This document shows, in pieces, positions 1 to 11,165 of a stretch of 64,000 nucleotides of DNA. This DNA is from Microcebus murinus (lineage: Eukaryota; Chordata; Mammalia; Primates; Cheirogaleidae), in contig NC_134109.1 of the NCBI RefSeq assembly GCF_040939455.1, positions 56,696,001-56,760,000 on the forward strand. The letters run 5' to 3'. The position numbers and the translations under genes were made by a program. Positions within the stretch are counted from its first letter, which is position 1. Every line of letters begins with the position of its first letter. The notes beneath the pieces are model-generated. The model was not told the origin of the DNA and made no database searches. It was given only the letters and a program-made list of their open reading frames with translations.

Positions 1-128
1 CATTTATTATTATTTTAGACAAGGAAACCAAGACGTGGTTGGAGACGTGAGATGAGAAGCCATAGGTCACACCACTAGTACGTGAGTGGGCTAATATTGT
101 AACTCAAGCCTGCATTCTCAGTTTAGTG
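1..128 (-). repeat. MIR SINE fragment
   Basis: The run of 'ACAAGGAAACC', then 'GGTCACACCACTAGTACGTGAG', then 'CTCAAGCCTGCATTCTC' follows the MIR consensus read on the minus strand (gaggaaactgag, ggtcacacagctagtaagtgg, gaacccaggc). The copy is diverged, and its 3' end is cut by the window edge. Confidence 0.65.
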
Positions 129-214
129 TGCTAACGTGTGCATGTTGTGGCCATGGAGCCATCATTTACTCTTGCATTTAGCATTTGTTTATATAATGCA
201 TCGCTTTAGATATC

Positions 215-350
215 AAGAGTAAGATGGTTAATAGGGCAGAGAGTCTGTCTTTAAAGAACTTACTGTATAATAGAGAAGTTATGTAAGGACATAAATGGTT
301 GTTAAAAATGCTATGTGGTAATTGTCATAATAGAAGTGAGAGTGATCACA
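215..350 (-). repeat. L2-like LINE fragment
   Basis: 'AAGAACTTACTGTATAATAGAGAAG' followed by 'AATTGTCATAATAGAAGTGAG' resembles antisense L2 (aaggagcttacagtctagtgg ... agtgctataatagaggt). The match is weak and made from memory of the consensus. Confidence 0.4.
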
Positions 351-410
351 CCATTATCCCTTGGGGCACTCTTTTCACTGATGAAGCTGAAGATTTCAGT
401 TTTAATTTAA

Positions 411-438
411 TTTAATTTTTTTTTTGTGTGTGTGTGTG
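411..438. repeat. T-run plus (TG)n microsatellite
   Basis: A short A/T run is followed directly by seven TG units. This simple repeat is probably the decayed tail of an older insertion. Confidence 0.8.
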
Positions 439-844
439 CCAACTAGCACATGACTGACAAAGTGGTGGAGGTGTTCACAGAGAAGATAGAATGTCCCTTA
501 TCGGGCTCATGGTTGAGGGGGCACAGCAGCCATGAATCACAGAGAGGGTTAAACTTGGTGAGCTGTAATGTAACATGCTTTCCAACTTTTGGATTCTGTG
601 AGCTTGAGCTAGAGTCAAATAAACCCTGAGGTTATATTTACCTAAACTAATATCCACAACCCTACACATCTCCAGTTGATTGTTTAGAAACTAAGCACAA
701 ACCTTGACATTTTTCTCTTATGAAATTCCTTCCTGTCAAATGTGGTTTGTTGTTTTTTCAGAAGCTGCTTTTATCATCCAGCATGACTGCTCTCAAGTCC
801 AACCTTGTCTTCTGTAAATGTTATCTGTATGCCCTCTTTGTCCT

Positions 845-1130
845 CACTCATCCAACAGAATTTATTAAGCATTTTCCCTGGGCCAGGTGCCATGTTGATG
901 CAGGCAGTGGAGGGACTCTCAGATGGGTTTATGGAAAGGCACAGAGTGTCCTGGTCAATGCCGTGATTGAAAGACACACAGGGATCCATGGGAGCACGGA
1001 GAAGGTGGTGCCTAATTGAGGATGGGGATGGAGATGGGACAAATGAGGGAAGACTTCTGGACTCAGCCCAGAGATACATGTAGAAGTGTGGAATGGGTTG
1101 CTCCAAGCAGAAAAGCAGACCACGCACAGT
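845..1130 (-). repeat. L2 LINE fragment
   Basis: 'CATCCAACAGAATTTATTAAGC' with 'GGGCCAGGTGCCATG' matches the reversed L2 3' end (ttcattcaacaaatatttattgagc ... gtgccaggcactg). 'CATGGGAGCACGGAGAAGG' and 'GAGGGAAGACTTCTGGA' fit the antisense L2 body further in. Short open frames on both strands here are by-products of the repeat. Confidence 0.55.
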
Positions 1131-3050
1131 CGGGAGAGCAAGGAGGAGGATGAGATTTAAGAATTGTGAATTAGTTCAGTAGAGCTATACTATAGGGTAT
1201 AAGAGAGAAATAGTGAGAATGATGCTGCACAGGTCTTTCGAGAGTCTTTCAATGGAGGGCACCCTGCAAACTGCCATTGAGAACCCACTTCAGTTTCATA
1301 ACCGACAGCCGCTTTGTGAGTTAGACCCAGTCCTTTAGACAAAGGACTACATTATTTATGTATCTTCAGTGCTATTGTGTGAGCCAAGAGGTGAGAGAGA
1401 GGGAGAAAAAGATGATGAAGAGGAGAGGAAGAGCAAGGAAAAGAAAAGTGACTCTGCCTACAAAGTCTAAAACTACAAAACTGCAAGGGAAGCATTTCAG
1501 GTAGTAGAGAGAATGAACTTAAATGTCAAAAATGGAGAATTATCTGGAAGGATGCCGAACTCTCAATCTTGAAACAACAGCTAAGTTCTGCTTAGTTCTA
1601 AGGTGCCTTACATGTTGTGTATGCTTATTTAAAATTAGGCAAGAAACTATGCCTATGTCCACTATGTCAATTAATCCACACCAAAGTAAAAATAAATTCT
1701 AAAAGTATCTCTTTGACTGGTAATCTTGCTCCATTGACAAGATTATAGGCTAACCAGTTCTCTGTTAAACCTAGTTAATTTTTTGATAAGAAATGACAGG
1801 AAAATCTAAGAAATGACAGGAAAAGCATTATAAAGAAAGGTAGGAACAATTTTTAACATGGACTATTTATACTAAATTCATTAAGTGCTGTGTCTTTCTA
1901 ACAATAAATTGTCACCATGACATCATGGTTTATGGATGTTTTCCAGGCATCGTGGCAACTAAATAGAACCAAAATTAATTAGATAAGTTTAACCATTTTA
2001 GAGGATTTACAAGGAACCTGGCTTCTACTGCCATATAACCTATGGGACTGCCCCCAAATTTTATTCAAATTAAATATGAAAATTCAAAGAAGGCTTCAGG
2101 AATTTCTTATTTTGTTTGCATGTTTGATTCTTTCCAAGAGTGCATTCTTCCTTTGGGAATTGCCTGCAATCTCACCCTCCTATTAATAACTGTTTTAATA
2201 CTTGGCACTTATACCATAAAGTCCTAGTTCTTAAAATAGTTTTTTTTAAAGCTGGTATGCAGGTATAGATATTTTATCTTCCTCTCTGGATTTTAAATCA
2301 TAGGAAACTGGGAAAACATCCTGGACGAGTGTTAGGTCTCTTTTCTCCTGGCTGAACACCTGCCAGAAGAAGAATATGTACAAAACACTTAAGCACTGAA
2401 ACTGAATCTTTCTTTCTGTAATCAGCTCACAAATGATAGAGCCAGATGTGAACAACTGTATCCTTTTCCAAGGAGCCTTTTCAAGAAATGCCAGAGAATA
2501 TGTCTTATATACCTTTGTGATATCAATAGCAGTTTATATACCTATTGTTACCCATCTCCTCTGCTGTTTTCTGGTGCTGGTTCCATCAGTCATTCTTGAA
2601 CCAAGAGTTTATATTCATTTTAGCTGGATCTTTGTTATGTAAAGCACGTGTGCAGTGACTCTGATTCTTCTATTTCCAATAACGTCTTGGGAACTTTAAA
2701 AAAAATCTTTCTCCTCAAGTTCATTGTAGCCTGCCTCTGTGCATGTCATTTTGAGCCATATCCTCGACATTGCAATATGCTTAAAGTTCATTCTATTGAT
2801 ATGTTCTCCTTTGATGTTTTGACTTTGTGTGTGTGTGTGCATTAGAGTACTTCTCCCGTTCCATGTACTTATAACTGAGATATATGAGAACAAATGATAG
2901 AAAACACCACTAACTTGATTCATGAACATAATTTGGGGAGGATAAATTTCACATTCTAATTTTATCATCTTCTTCCCCATTAAATGATACCAAAGACATC
3001 TGATCACTTCATCTCTATTTTAAAATTATCAGTAGAATTGAATTTCCCTT
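1131..3050. other. Unassigned, apparently single-copy sequence
   Basis: I recognise no repeat family or gene here. There is a purine-rich stretch at about 1390-1450 (GAGAGAGGGAGAAAAAG) and a (TG)n run at 2824-2839. The small open frames (60-103 codons) lack any family resemblance. Confidence 0.4.
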
Positions 3051-3059
3051 GGTTTATCC

Positions 3060-3340
3060 TTCTTCTGGGTTTACACTTTATTTTGTTGCCTTTCCTCTGA
3101 ATTCCCTGGCATGCACTTGCCACTCTGTAGATATCCATCCATTCATATTATATCATTCTACCTGAATTGCCACGCCCTCTTTTGAGTCCCTATTTCACAC
3201 AGTATTGACCTATTATGCTTCCTTATGCAGAGTAAGCATTGTTCTCATTGGCTTTTCTATTCTAGTGACCTCCTTAATGGCAGAGTGGCTAGCACATAAG
3301 AGTACAGTGCATGCTTACTGAATGGATGGATAAATGTTCT
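3060..3340 (+). repeat. L2 LINE 3' end
   Basis: The 3' part 'GGCTAGCACATAAGAGTACAG' then 'GCTTACTGAATGGATGGA' matches the L2 terminus (gcacatagtaggtgctcaataaatgtttgttgaatgaatga). The upstream T/C-rich sequence fits the preceding L2 body. Confidence 0.55.
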
Positions 3341-3699
3341 CATCCGCAGCTAGGCTCAGCTTGTAATAGATTCAAATTTACCTTAAGTTAATTCAGGCAA
3401 ACACCTAATACTTTCCTTCCCCATTCACTGTCTAGTAAACCTCAGTGAATGCCATCGGGTCTAATTTTGTAATGCAGAAGCCTCTATTGTGCAGATGACA
3501 ATCATGTTATCATTTATTCACGTGGATTTAGTTTCTAAAAACTAAAAAATGTGAACTCTCACATATATTTAGCCATCTTTTTATGAGCAAGGTTTTAAAT
3601 ATTTGATCTGTGACAGTAAAATGGATGGATAGATATTTTACTTAAAATTAACAGAACAATTAGGTACTGTGTACATACTTTCATCTGTATGGCTAACAG

Positions 3700-4345
3700 A
3701 GGCAGAAAAGTATAAATAGGGCAGGATCTGGAATTGGACTTCTGGGTTCCAATCCTTCCTCTATTAGCTGCTATGGACTGAACTAAATCCCCTAAAAGTT
3801 CATATGTTAAAGTTCTAACCCTCAATGTGACTGTATATGTAGATGGGACTTTTAAGGAGATAATTATGGTTAATTGATGCCATAAGGGTAGAGTCCTAAT
3901 CTGATAGGACTGGTATCCTATTAAGAATAGGAAGAAACACAGAGATCTCTTTCTGTGCTTGTAAAGAGGAAAGGCCATGTGAAGACACAACAAGAAGTTG
4001 GTCATTGGTAAGCCAAGAAGACAGACCTCATCAGAAACCAACCCTCTGGCCCTTTGATCTTGGACTTATAGTCTCCAAAATTGTGAGAAAGTTGAGTTTT
4101 GGTTGTTTATGTCACCCCATCTGTGGTATCTTGTTATGGCAGCCAGAGCATATTAACACAGTGACCTTCAGCAGATTGTTTAACTTTTCTGAACCCTAAT
4201 TTTTGTAAAATTAATTACTTTATAAAATTAATACTATGCTATCATAGATTTGCATTGAAGAGACATTCAGATTATACATTTGATACCTAACAGAGTGCCT
4301 GGCATGTAGCAAGTACTGAAAAATCATTAGCTATTATTATTACTT
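3700..4345 (+). repeat. MIR SINE, split by an LTR
   Basis: The left half (3715-3768) contains 'CTTCTGGGTTCCAATCCT'. The right half (4161-4345) resumes with 'GTGACCTTCAGCAGATTG' and runs to 'GAGTGCCTGGCATGTAGCAAG'. The two halves join in MIR consensus order, so the LTR at 3769-4160 was inserted into an existing MIR. Confidence 0.7.
3769..4160 (+). mobile_element. Solo LTR, MLT1-type (MaLR/ERVL)
   Basis: The sequence starts 'TGCTATGGACTGAACTAAAT' and ends 'CAGCCAGAGCATATTAACACA'. It passes through hallmark MLT1 segments: 'GAGTCCTAATCTGATAGGACTGG', 'CATGTGAAGACACAAC', 'TGATCTTGGACTTATAGTCTCC'. No internal region remains, so it is a solo LTR. It is non-coding; antisense frames of up to 148 codons overlapping it are not genes. 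The exact subfamily was not determined. Confidence 0.75.
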
Positions 4346-4990
4346 CACTGCAAAATCATTCAGTGTAACTTGTATTCTTGTGTTGAGAGCTCTTGAGTCA
4401 CATTTGGGACAGTTAAAGTCAAGGAAACTTCAACCAGTAGGAATTCTGCAAAGTCCTGGTCAATTTAAGTCAATACACACAGCTTGATTGTCCTTGCTAA
4501 ATATGGAAACTCCAAATATGCTGTAGTAATAACTTATGAGGCACTTTATAGGTACATTAATCAATTAAAAAGATAATTTACCCATGGCTCAGAAGTAATT
4601 ATTGTTAATTAGTAATAAATTAATAAGAGTGCAACCTTACAAAAAAGAGTAGAAAAGAAGGTGAAAAAGGCAAAGAATGTAAACCAGATGATGCAAAATG
4701 ATAAAAACAGATTAGAAAAATTCACCTTGCCTCACATGTAATTTTCACCAAGATTTCCCTCATTTACTGCTACCTCTGGTTATATATCACTACTCCTGCT
4801 TTTATCTCTACATTGAACTTCTTAAATTGGAGATGGGCTTTCTCCAATAGATAGATGTTCAAGCCACACACATTAAATTGCCCCATTCACTTTAATTTTC
4901 TTCTCTCTTTGCTAGTCACCTTGGCATGTAATATCCTCAAAGTTCACCTGGAATATCTTTGTATATTTTTGTGCAAAGAATCATGTCCAT
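4346..4990. other. Unassigned AT-rich sequence
   Basis: No gene or recognised repeat. There is an A-rich patch near 4625-4720. Nothing else stands out. Confidence 0.4.
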
Positions 4991-5365
4991 TGAAAGCTTT
5001 TATTCTTTTTGTTTTTTGGGGTTTTTTTTTTGAGACAGAGTCTCACTCTGTTGCCCAGGCTAGAATGCCGTGGCATTAGCTGAGCTCTCAGCAACCTCAA
5101 ACTCCTGGGCTCAAGCAATCCTCCTGCCTCAGCCTCCTGAGTAGCTGGGACTACAGGCATGTGCCACCATGCCCAGCTAATTTTTTTATATATATACTGT
5201 TAGTTGTCCAGCTAATTTCTTTCTATTTTTAGTAGAGACAGGGTCTCACTCTTGCTTAGGCTGGTCTCGAACACTTGAGCTCAAATGATTCTCCTGCCTC
5301 AGCCTCCCAGAGTGCTAGGATTACAGGCGTGAGCCACCATGCCAGGCCTGAAAGCTTTTATTCTT
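4991..5365 (-). mobile_element. Alu SINE (prosimian type) with target-site duplication
   Basis: A poly(T) head, the dimeric Alu body and a 3' end 'GAGCCACCATGCCAGGCC' are read in minus orientation, with the Alu body at 5008-5348. The flanks are an exact 17-bp duplication, 'TGAAAGCTTTTATTCTT', at 4991-5007 and 5349-5365. The middle segment 'GTCCAGCTAATTTCTTTC' followed by 'CTCTTGCTTAGGCTGG' is the strepsirrhine Alu form. Moderate CpG decay. Confidence 0.95.
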
Positions 5366-6844
5366 GATCTAATTATAAGACCCCTTCCCCTGCCTCCTCC
5401 ATCTCTTAGGTAATTCTTGCTTTTCTGTGGTTCATTGCAGTGCCTTGTATCTGGGTCTTGATTCCTCAGTCTGTGGAGTAGAGGGTTTCTTCCACTTCCC
5501 ATGATCCTCTCTTTCTCCTTTTCAGTACATCATGGCTGGCAAGCCTTGCTTCATAGCACCAGCAACTGCACCTTTCTCCCCAGGTGACTGAAGACCACTA
5601 AGTATTTGCCCAGGCAATGCTCCAAAGCTTTGCTGAAATCAGTTCTGTGATCATTCAACCCACTTGTGCGTTTCTTCTTTAGATTAGCAAATTAACTGTG
5701 TTCCCTGTATGAACATTGATGTTTACAGTTAAATCACATAGTTATTCTTTTTTTATCAGACTTAATATTGGTAACACTGCTCTCCAAGCTTCTTTTCTTA
5801 AAATCATTCTGTAAAAATTTTAATTTTCCCACACTTGCTCATTAAGATAAATTTTGCTGCTACACCAACATCCACTTTTGTGTCTTATCTCCTTGCCAAG
5901 ATTATGAAACATCTGTTTCTTTTTTTATTGTTTTGTTTTTTTTAATCCTTTTAGTTTTGGGATTCTGACCATGACTATATCGGTGCCACCCATTTGCTGA
6001 GTCATCTTTACTTTCTGCTTTAGCTTCTTAACTTTTTCTCTAAATGTCTCCATTAATTATATCTGCATTGGGAACATCAATTTTGCTCTTTATACCTTCA
6101 TAAGGTGCTAAATTTTACAAGCTACCCCACAGCCTTGTGGTATCTTGAAAGTATAAGTCTTACCTATCCTTGATTGTCTTTCATATTTTAAATGTTGCTC
6201 ATTTCTAAGGGGATATCCCACACTCTTAGCGTTTTCATTCAGTATTGCATTATTAAGGCCAGATTCTAAGTATTTGGGCTTATAGGTCAGTTTTTTATTA
6301 CTTTCCAACTTATTCTTCATTTATATAAATATGCTACAATTCTCTACTCAACATTAGCCATCTTATTAAATACAGATATGTTTCCATATTCTTAAACAAG
6401 TGTCCTTTCTAATATTTCTTTTGGGAAGTGTAAAGTTTCACAAATTTGATCTTCCCCAATCTACTTTGTATCCTCAACTCTGTATTTTCTGAACAAGGTA
6501 ATGCATCTTTTAACCATACCCATCATGAAGAGGAGAGAAAAAAATAAATCTTTTCATGGTTCATCCATTAAGAAAGGTTTTTTATTTTATTAAATTTTAG
6601 AAGAAACTCTTATTCCCCTCATTCTCCTGTTTTGGCGAGATTTCCAATGTACTCATCAGAGAAGGACACACTGAAGAAACACTTCTGGATATCAATTTCA
6701 TGCAGTCTCACTGTGGGAAAAGGAGTAATCAATCTGATTGGTGAGACTGGGAGTGGGGAAGAATTTGACATCTACCAAGCCCTGGTAACCTGGGGGGTGT
6801 CACAGCAAAGAAATCAAGGGCCTCAGCATGCCCTCTCACCACCA
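5366..6844. other. Unassigned sequence
   Basis: No gene or clear repeat is recognised. It is T-rich in the 5740-6100 stretch. The frame at 6632-6889 runs into the piggyBac-like element and has no family resemblance. Confidence 0.4.
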
Positions 6845-7095
6845 TTAACCCTTTGCACTTGGATGTCGAGTGTGACTCGACACAGTTAGCAAAAATTATA
6901 GAGATTAAAATTACTCTTTGAATGTATCAATAATTTGAAATATAAAAAAATCCAAATAAATAAGTTTGTATGAAAAGAAACTCCAGTTTTTTATTCTACT
7001 CCTGTGCTTTGTAAAATCTGAGGTATTTAAAAAATTAAATCCTGAGTAGAATAAAGAAATTGAGAAAAAAAAAGCAAGCGAGTGCAAAGGGTTAA
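6845..7095. mobile_element. piggyBac-like miniature element (MITE) with TTAA target sites
   Basis: A 243-bp element (6849-7091) lies between exact TTAA duplications at 6845-6848 and 7092-7095. Its ends are inverted: 'CCCTTTGCACTTGGA' on the left and 'GCGAGTGCAAAGGG' on the right share an 11-bp perfect terminal repeat, CCCTTTGCACT. An internal perfect palindrome (8-bp arms, 3-bp loop; TGTCGAGTGTGACTCGACA at 6864-6882) sits near the left end. It has no coding capacity, so it would depend on a transposase supplied elsewhere. TTAA targeting and CCCTTT ends are piggyBac hallmarks (established knowledge). The family name and lemur origin are inference. Confidence 0.85.
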
Positions 7096-7497
7096 AGTAA
7101 GTTGAAATGGAGACCAGGCCTGAGAAGCTCTGAGCAGACAAAGCCAGTTAAGCTTCATAAGTGACCTTAACCTTTCTTGATTTCCAAACATAACCAAAAC
7201 TTAACTTGAGCTACTTCTTGTAAATGCCTACATTGAAGGAAAACAGAACAAGCTCGACTAATCAAAAGCAGCCAACTAACTTATAATTATATAACTAGAG
7301 ACTTTCCAACGGAATAGATGCAACTGTATATTTGTAACTAATCAAATATTTTCTTTGCTTTACTTCCGTGTTCGCCTAAAAAAGCCTCCTCCCTTGCTTT
7401 CCCTTGGTAGCGCGCCGGAAATACTTTGTTTTGGAGCTGCCGGATTCCTGAATTGCTGTTTGTGCAAATAAAGTCTTTAAAATGTTACTGTGGCTCA
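7096..7497 (+). mobile_element. Probable ERV solo LTR, family not assigned
   Basis: The right part has LTR-like order: a promoter-like stretch 'GCCTAAAAAAGCCTCCTCCC', CpG-bearing 'GGTAGCGCGCCGGAA', a polyadenylation signal AATAAAG at 7467-7473, then a short U5-like end 'TTACTGTGGCTCA'. The left edge is unclear because it abuts the piggyBac-like element, and I found no target duplication. No retroviral gene was seen downstream. Confidence 0.5.
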
Positions 7498-7900
7498 GTT
7501 TACTTTTTAAAGATCCCTTTGGACTTGTTTACTTTCAATCAGCTGCTGCTGCTGCTTTACCTTTTTCCACGTGATGAACAAAAGAGGGTAGATTTTCCCA
7601 GTGTGGTGGGAGGCAAGCCGTTCTCTAGCTTCTCTGAAGGGCTTGGGATTTGAGTGTGGGAGACATAGGTCCAAAGACCCAGGTTTAGTGAGGGTCATGG
7701 GAGACTCCACTGTGTTCTCCAGGAACACTAACATAGTTGGTCTGAATAAGATTTGTGGACCAGCCAGTTATCCCAGTTGTTTGTGAGCATAGCCTATTAG
7801 CCAGAATTCTGGAAGAGAGGTATCTGGTGGTATTAGGGCACCAAACCCCAAGCGGGCCTTCTTTATGTTTTTCCTTTATTTTTATGTGTGTATGTTTGTG
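7498..7900. other. Unassigned sequence after the probable LTR
   Basis: It contains a (CTG)4 run near 7541-7555 (CAGCTGCTGCTGCTGC). The overlapping frames on both strands at 7507-7786 share no motif with retroviral proteins. It could be an eroded internal ERV region or unique DNA. Confidence 0.35.
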
Positions 7901-7904
7901 TATG

Positions 7905-8700
7905 ATTTTCATATGTTTTTAAAATTTTAAATTATTTTAGATTTACAGAAAAGTTGCAGAGAGCTCTTATGTATTTACACTTACCTTCCTTTAGTATTAA
8001 CATCTTACCATAACTGTGATACATTTATAAACATTTAGAAACCAACGCTGGTACAATATTAGTAACTAAACTACGGACTTATTTCCACTAATGTCCTTAT
8101 TCTGTTCCAGTGCCCAGTCCAGGAGCCCACATTGCATTTAGTTGTCATGTCTTCTTCTTTGCCTCTGATCTGTCACCATTTCTGTCTTTCCTTGTCTTTT
8201 ATGATCTTGACACTTCTGAAAATTACTGTCTAAGGGTTTTGTAGAGTGTCCTTCATTTGGGGGTAGCTGATGTTTGCTTATCATGTCTTATGACATGAAG
8301 TGATGTTAACCTTGATCACTTGGTGAAGTGTCTGCCGAGTGTCTCCACTGAAAGTTACTGCTTTCCCTTTTGTAATTGATAAATATTTTGAGGAAAATAA
8401 TTCAGGGCTACACAAATGTCCTGTTTCTTTGTAAACTTTCTCTCACAAACTCTGGCATTCATTGGTCGTTGGTGCCTTTAGTGATTGTTGCTTTGATGTT
8501 CTCATGATGTTTTCTATTTCCCTCATTTCTTCTTTACTGAAGAATGGAATTCTGTAAAGAACAGCTTTCCTCTTCCCTATTAATTAATTTAATCATTTAC
8601 TCATAACAGTATAAGATCATGGATATTTATTTTATTCTTTGGGTTATAATCCAATTCTATAATCATTTGGTCACTGGGAGCTATTTCAGTTTATCATGCT
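7905..8700 (-). repeat. Old L1 (L1M) 3' UTR
   Basis: 'TTTTAGATTTACAGAAAAGTTG' is the reverse of the mammalian L1M 3' end (caacttttctgtaaatctaaaa). It continues with 'TGTCCTTATTCTGTTCCAG', 'TGATCTTGACACTTCTGAA' and 'ATTCTTTGGGTTATAATCC', all typical of antisense L1M 3' UTR. Confidence 0.65.
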
Positions 8701-8704
8701 ATCA

Positions 8705-9990
8705 TTTTTTTAAAAAGGTTTAATTTGGAATAATTTTAGATTTACAGGAAACTTGTAGAGATAGTACAGTGAGTTCCCATACAGACACCCTCCACTCTAT
8801 TTCCCTTATTGTTAGCATCTTTATTTTTCCTTTTATTTCATCATATTATGGAGGTACAAATATTGTTAGGGTTACAAATATTGCTCCTGCCCCCTCCCTC
8901 CCCCTGAAATGTCCAATCCCCTGGTGGTGTGCACCGTACACGTTATGGAAACATACATCCCTTTCCTCCTCCCCACTCCTGCCTGCCCACCACCTGCTAA
9001 AAATTTTTTTTTTGTTTTGTTTTTTTTAACATTTTGGTTACATTGTATATCTTTGCCTCTCCCTAAGAAGGGTTAGAGTTATGCCCTCCCCTTCCAAAAT
9101 GCTCATCCCATCCCTAAATTGGGTCCCCCCCCCCACCAGATCTCTGGTGGGTATTGCCACCATTTGAAAACCGAAGTTTAAATCAGTCAGTACTATTGTT
9201 AGCATCTTATATGACCAAGGTTCATTTGTCAAAGCTAAGAAATCAACATTGGCTCAGTATAATTAATTAACTCCAGACTTTTGAAGTTTACCAGTTTTTT
9301 CATTTTCTTCTTTCTGTTTCAGGATCCAGTCTAGTATACTGCACTACCTTTGGTTTTCATGTCCCTCCAGTCTCCTCTGGTCTGTGACAATTTCTCAGTA
9401 TTTCCTAATTTTTCATGACCTTGACAGTATTGGGGAGTATTTGCCAGGTATCCTGTAAAATGTCCCCTACTCTGGATTTGTCTTATGCTTTTCTCATGCT
9501 TAGAATAGGATTATGGGTTTTTGGAAAGAATATTGTAGAGTTAAGTGCCCTTCTCACATTATATCCGGCAGTACATGATAGCCACAAGAAGTCACCAATA
9601 TGTTAACCTTTATTACTTGGTTCAGGTAGTGTTTACTAGTTTTCCCTTGCTCTGTTCCATGGAAGCAAGTCACTAAATACAGCTCATGCTTGGGGGAGAA
9701 GAGCTAGGAATTATTTATGCTCCTACTCCTGGAAGGGGGATTATCTACATATATTATTTAGAATTTTTTATAAGAAATTTTTGTCTTTTCTCCCCCATTA
9801 GCCTTTGATTTTGCACTAAGAATATATCTAATTTCTCTTCTCTGAGAGTTTCTTAGGCCACATCTCTAGCTTTTTGTGCTCTTGTTTGTGCTTCTTTGTG
9901 TTTTTGTGCTCTTGTTATTTTCTTACTGTTGATTGTACTTCCTCCACCTGTGTTTTTAATTAGTGCCTGATGGCTTCTTCTGAACTCTAT
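8705..9990 (-). repeat. Second old L1M 3' UTR copy, split by a younger L1
   Basis: It begins again with 'TTTTAGATTTACAGGAAACTTG' and restarts the same series as the copy just upstream, breaking at 8806. It resumes at 9209 with 'ATGACCAAGGTTCATTTGTC' and 'TTTCAGGATCCAGTCTAG', then 'CATGACCTTGACAGTATTG'. The two copies are therefore separate insertions, or a duplication, of one L1M 3' region. Confidence 0.65.
8807..9208 (-). mobile_element. Lemur L1 3' end insertion (two 3' ends in tandem)
   Basis: The insert (8822-9193) is flanked by a 15-bp duplication, 'TATTGTTAGCATCTT', at 8807-8821 and 9194-9208. Read in reverse, 8822-9000 matches the 3' UTR of the full-length L1 at 46990-47208: the gggcaggtggg block, 'GTGCACACCACC', a G-rich tract and 'CCATAATATGATGAAATAAAA'. 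The next segment (9001-9193) is again an L1-like G-rich 3' UTR closed by its own A-rich tail, seen here as a T-rich block at 9006-9030. Confidence 0.7.
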
Positions 9991-10555
9991 TTCGTTTCCT
10001 TTTGACTCATCTCTTCCACTAATCTAAGGCCCCAGTCGAATGGCTATGCTGTGTCGCTTTTAGGATGCTGCCTCTGCCTCCTTTCACGGGGCTGCTCTCT
10101 GCTTTCTCTTTACTGTCACAGTTTCTGTAGACACTGCCTTACTTCTTTGTTCCTAATCTGAGGATTGCAGTTCCAGACAGAGTAGTATCTTCTGACCAAG
10201 CTCACCTGGCCTCATCATGCTGCTGTTTTTCTTCTTTCTTTTGCTACAGCTATTGTTTATTTCTAACTCCTGTGTCTTTCTTCCTTTCCCACCCCCTTCA
10301 CCATCTGGAATTGGTGTATTTACTTTGTCCTCCTTCCTCTTTTCTTGGTGCCCTGGGGGTCTCCTTGAATTCATGTGGACAGATGTTACCTGCTCAGTTG
10401 TCCCTTGAAACTCTGTCTGTCTCACTCTGAATTTACTCTTTCAGATTTCAGAACATATCCTTTTTCTACATATTGCTTATACACAATTACTTTGTGTGAT
10501 AGTTATGTCTTGTCCTCCATACTGCAAAACAATTATTTTAATAGTCATCCTAACA
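9991..10555. other. Unassigned T/C-rich sequence
   Basis: No gene or recognised repeat. The small frames on both strands at 10153-10668 are low-complexity readings of pyrimidine-rich DNA. Confidence 0.4.
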
Positions 10556-10557
10556 AA

Positions 10558-10722
10558 AGTTACTATCATTTATTGTGTACCCAGACTGTGCCAAGTGTGT
10601 GCTATCTACATTATAGTCATAGACTTACTGAATTCTCACAAGATATTGTTATAATATCCATTTTATAGATAGGAAACTAAGGCTCAGAAGGTTAGCTAAC
10701 TTGCATGTTAGTTCATTGTAAA
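10558..10722 (-). repeat. MIR SINE
   Basis: 'CATTTATTGTGTACCCAGACTG', 'CACAAGATATTG', and 'CCATTTTATAGATAGGAAACT' with 'GGCTCAGAAGGTTAGC' follow antisense MIR in order. Confidence 0.75.
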
Positions 10723-10959
10723 ATTCCAAAGTTATTTTTCCTCATCATGTTATTCTGAGTCCTTTAGTCATTATTCAGATGAATCTTGAGCCATCTCTTT
10801 AGTACCTCTTTGGCTCTCTGGATAGCATTTGAATTCTTGAACATGTTTAAACGAATGCAGCCTGGTTTGTGGGAAAACTTATTCTATTCTTGCTATGCAT
10901 TTTGAAGGTTCTATCAAAACCACAACCTTAATGGTAACAAATGAAGGATTTGGGATGTA

Positions 10960-11165
10960 TTTCATATGGATTGTTTTATGTAATCCTCATGACAACCCTT
11001 TGTAGTAGATACTATTGTTACCCCCATTATACATATAAGAAATTGAATTTTAAAGAATTTTAGTAACTTGCTCAATCTAATTACACAAACTAGTCAGTGG
11101 CTAACCTGAAATTTGAGCTTGCATTATATAACTCGGAGCCCATACTCTTAACTAACTCACCATAT
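10960..11165 (-). repeat. MIR SINE
   Basis: 'GTAATCCTCATGACAACCCT', 'TAGTAGATACTATTGTTACC' and 'AACTTGCTCAATCTAATTAC' match antisense MIR (taatcctcacaacaacccta ... acttgcccaaggtcac). It is nearly full length. Confidence 0.8.

Noticed and set aside
3595..4041. 148-codon minus-strand open frame
   Set aside because: It crosses the MIR/MLT1 LTR junction and is antisense to the LTR; no protein motif was seen.
7467..7473. AATAAAG considered as the end of a host gene
   Set aside because: It fits the polyadenylation signal of an LTR, and there is no upstream coding exon.
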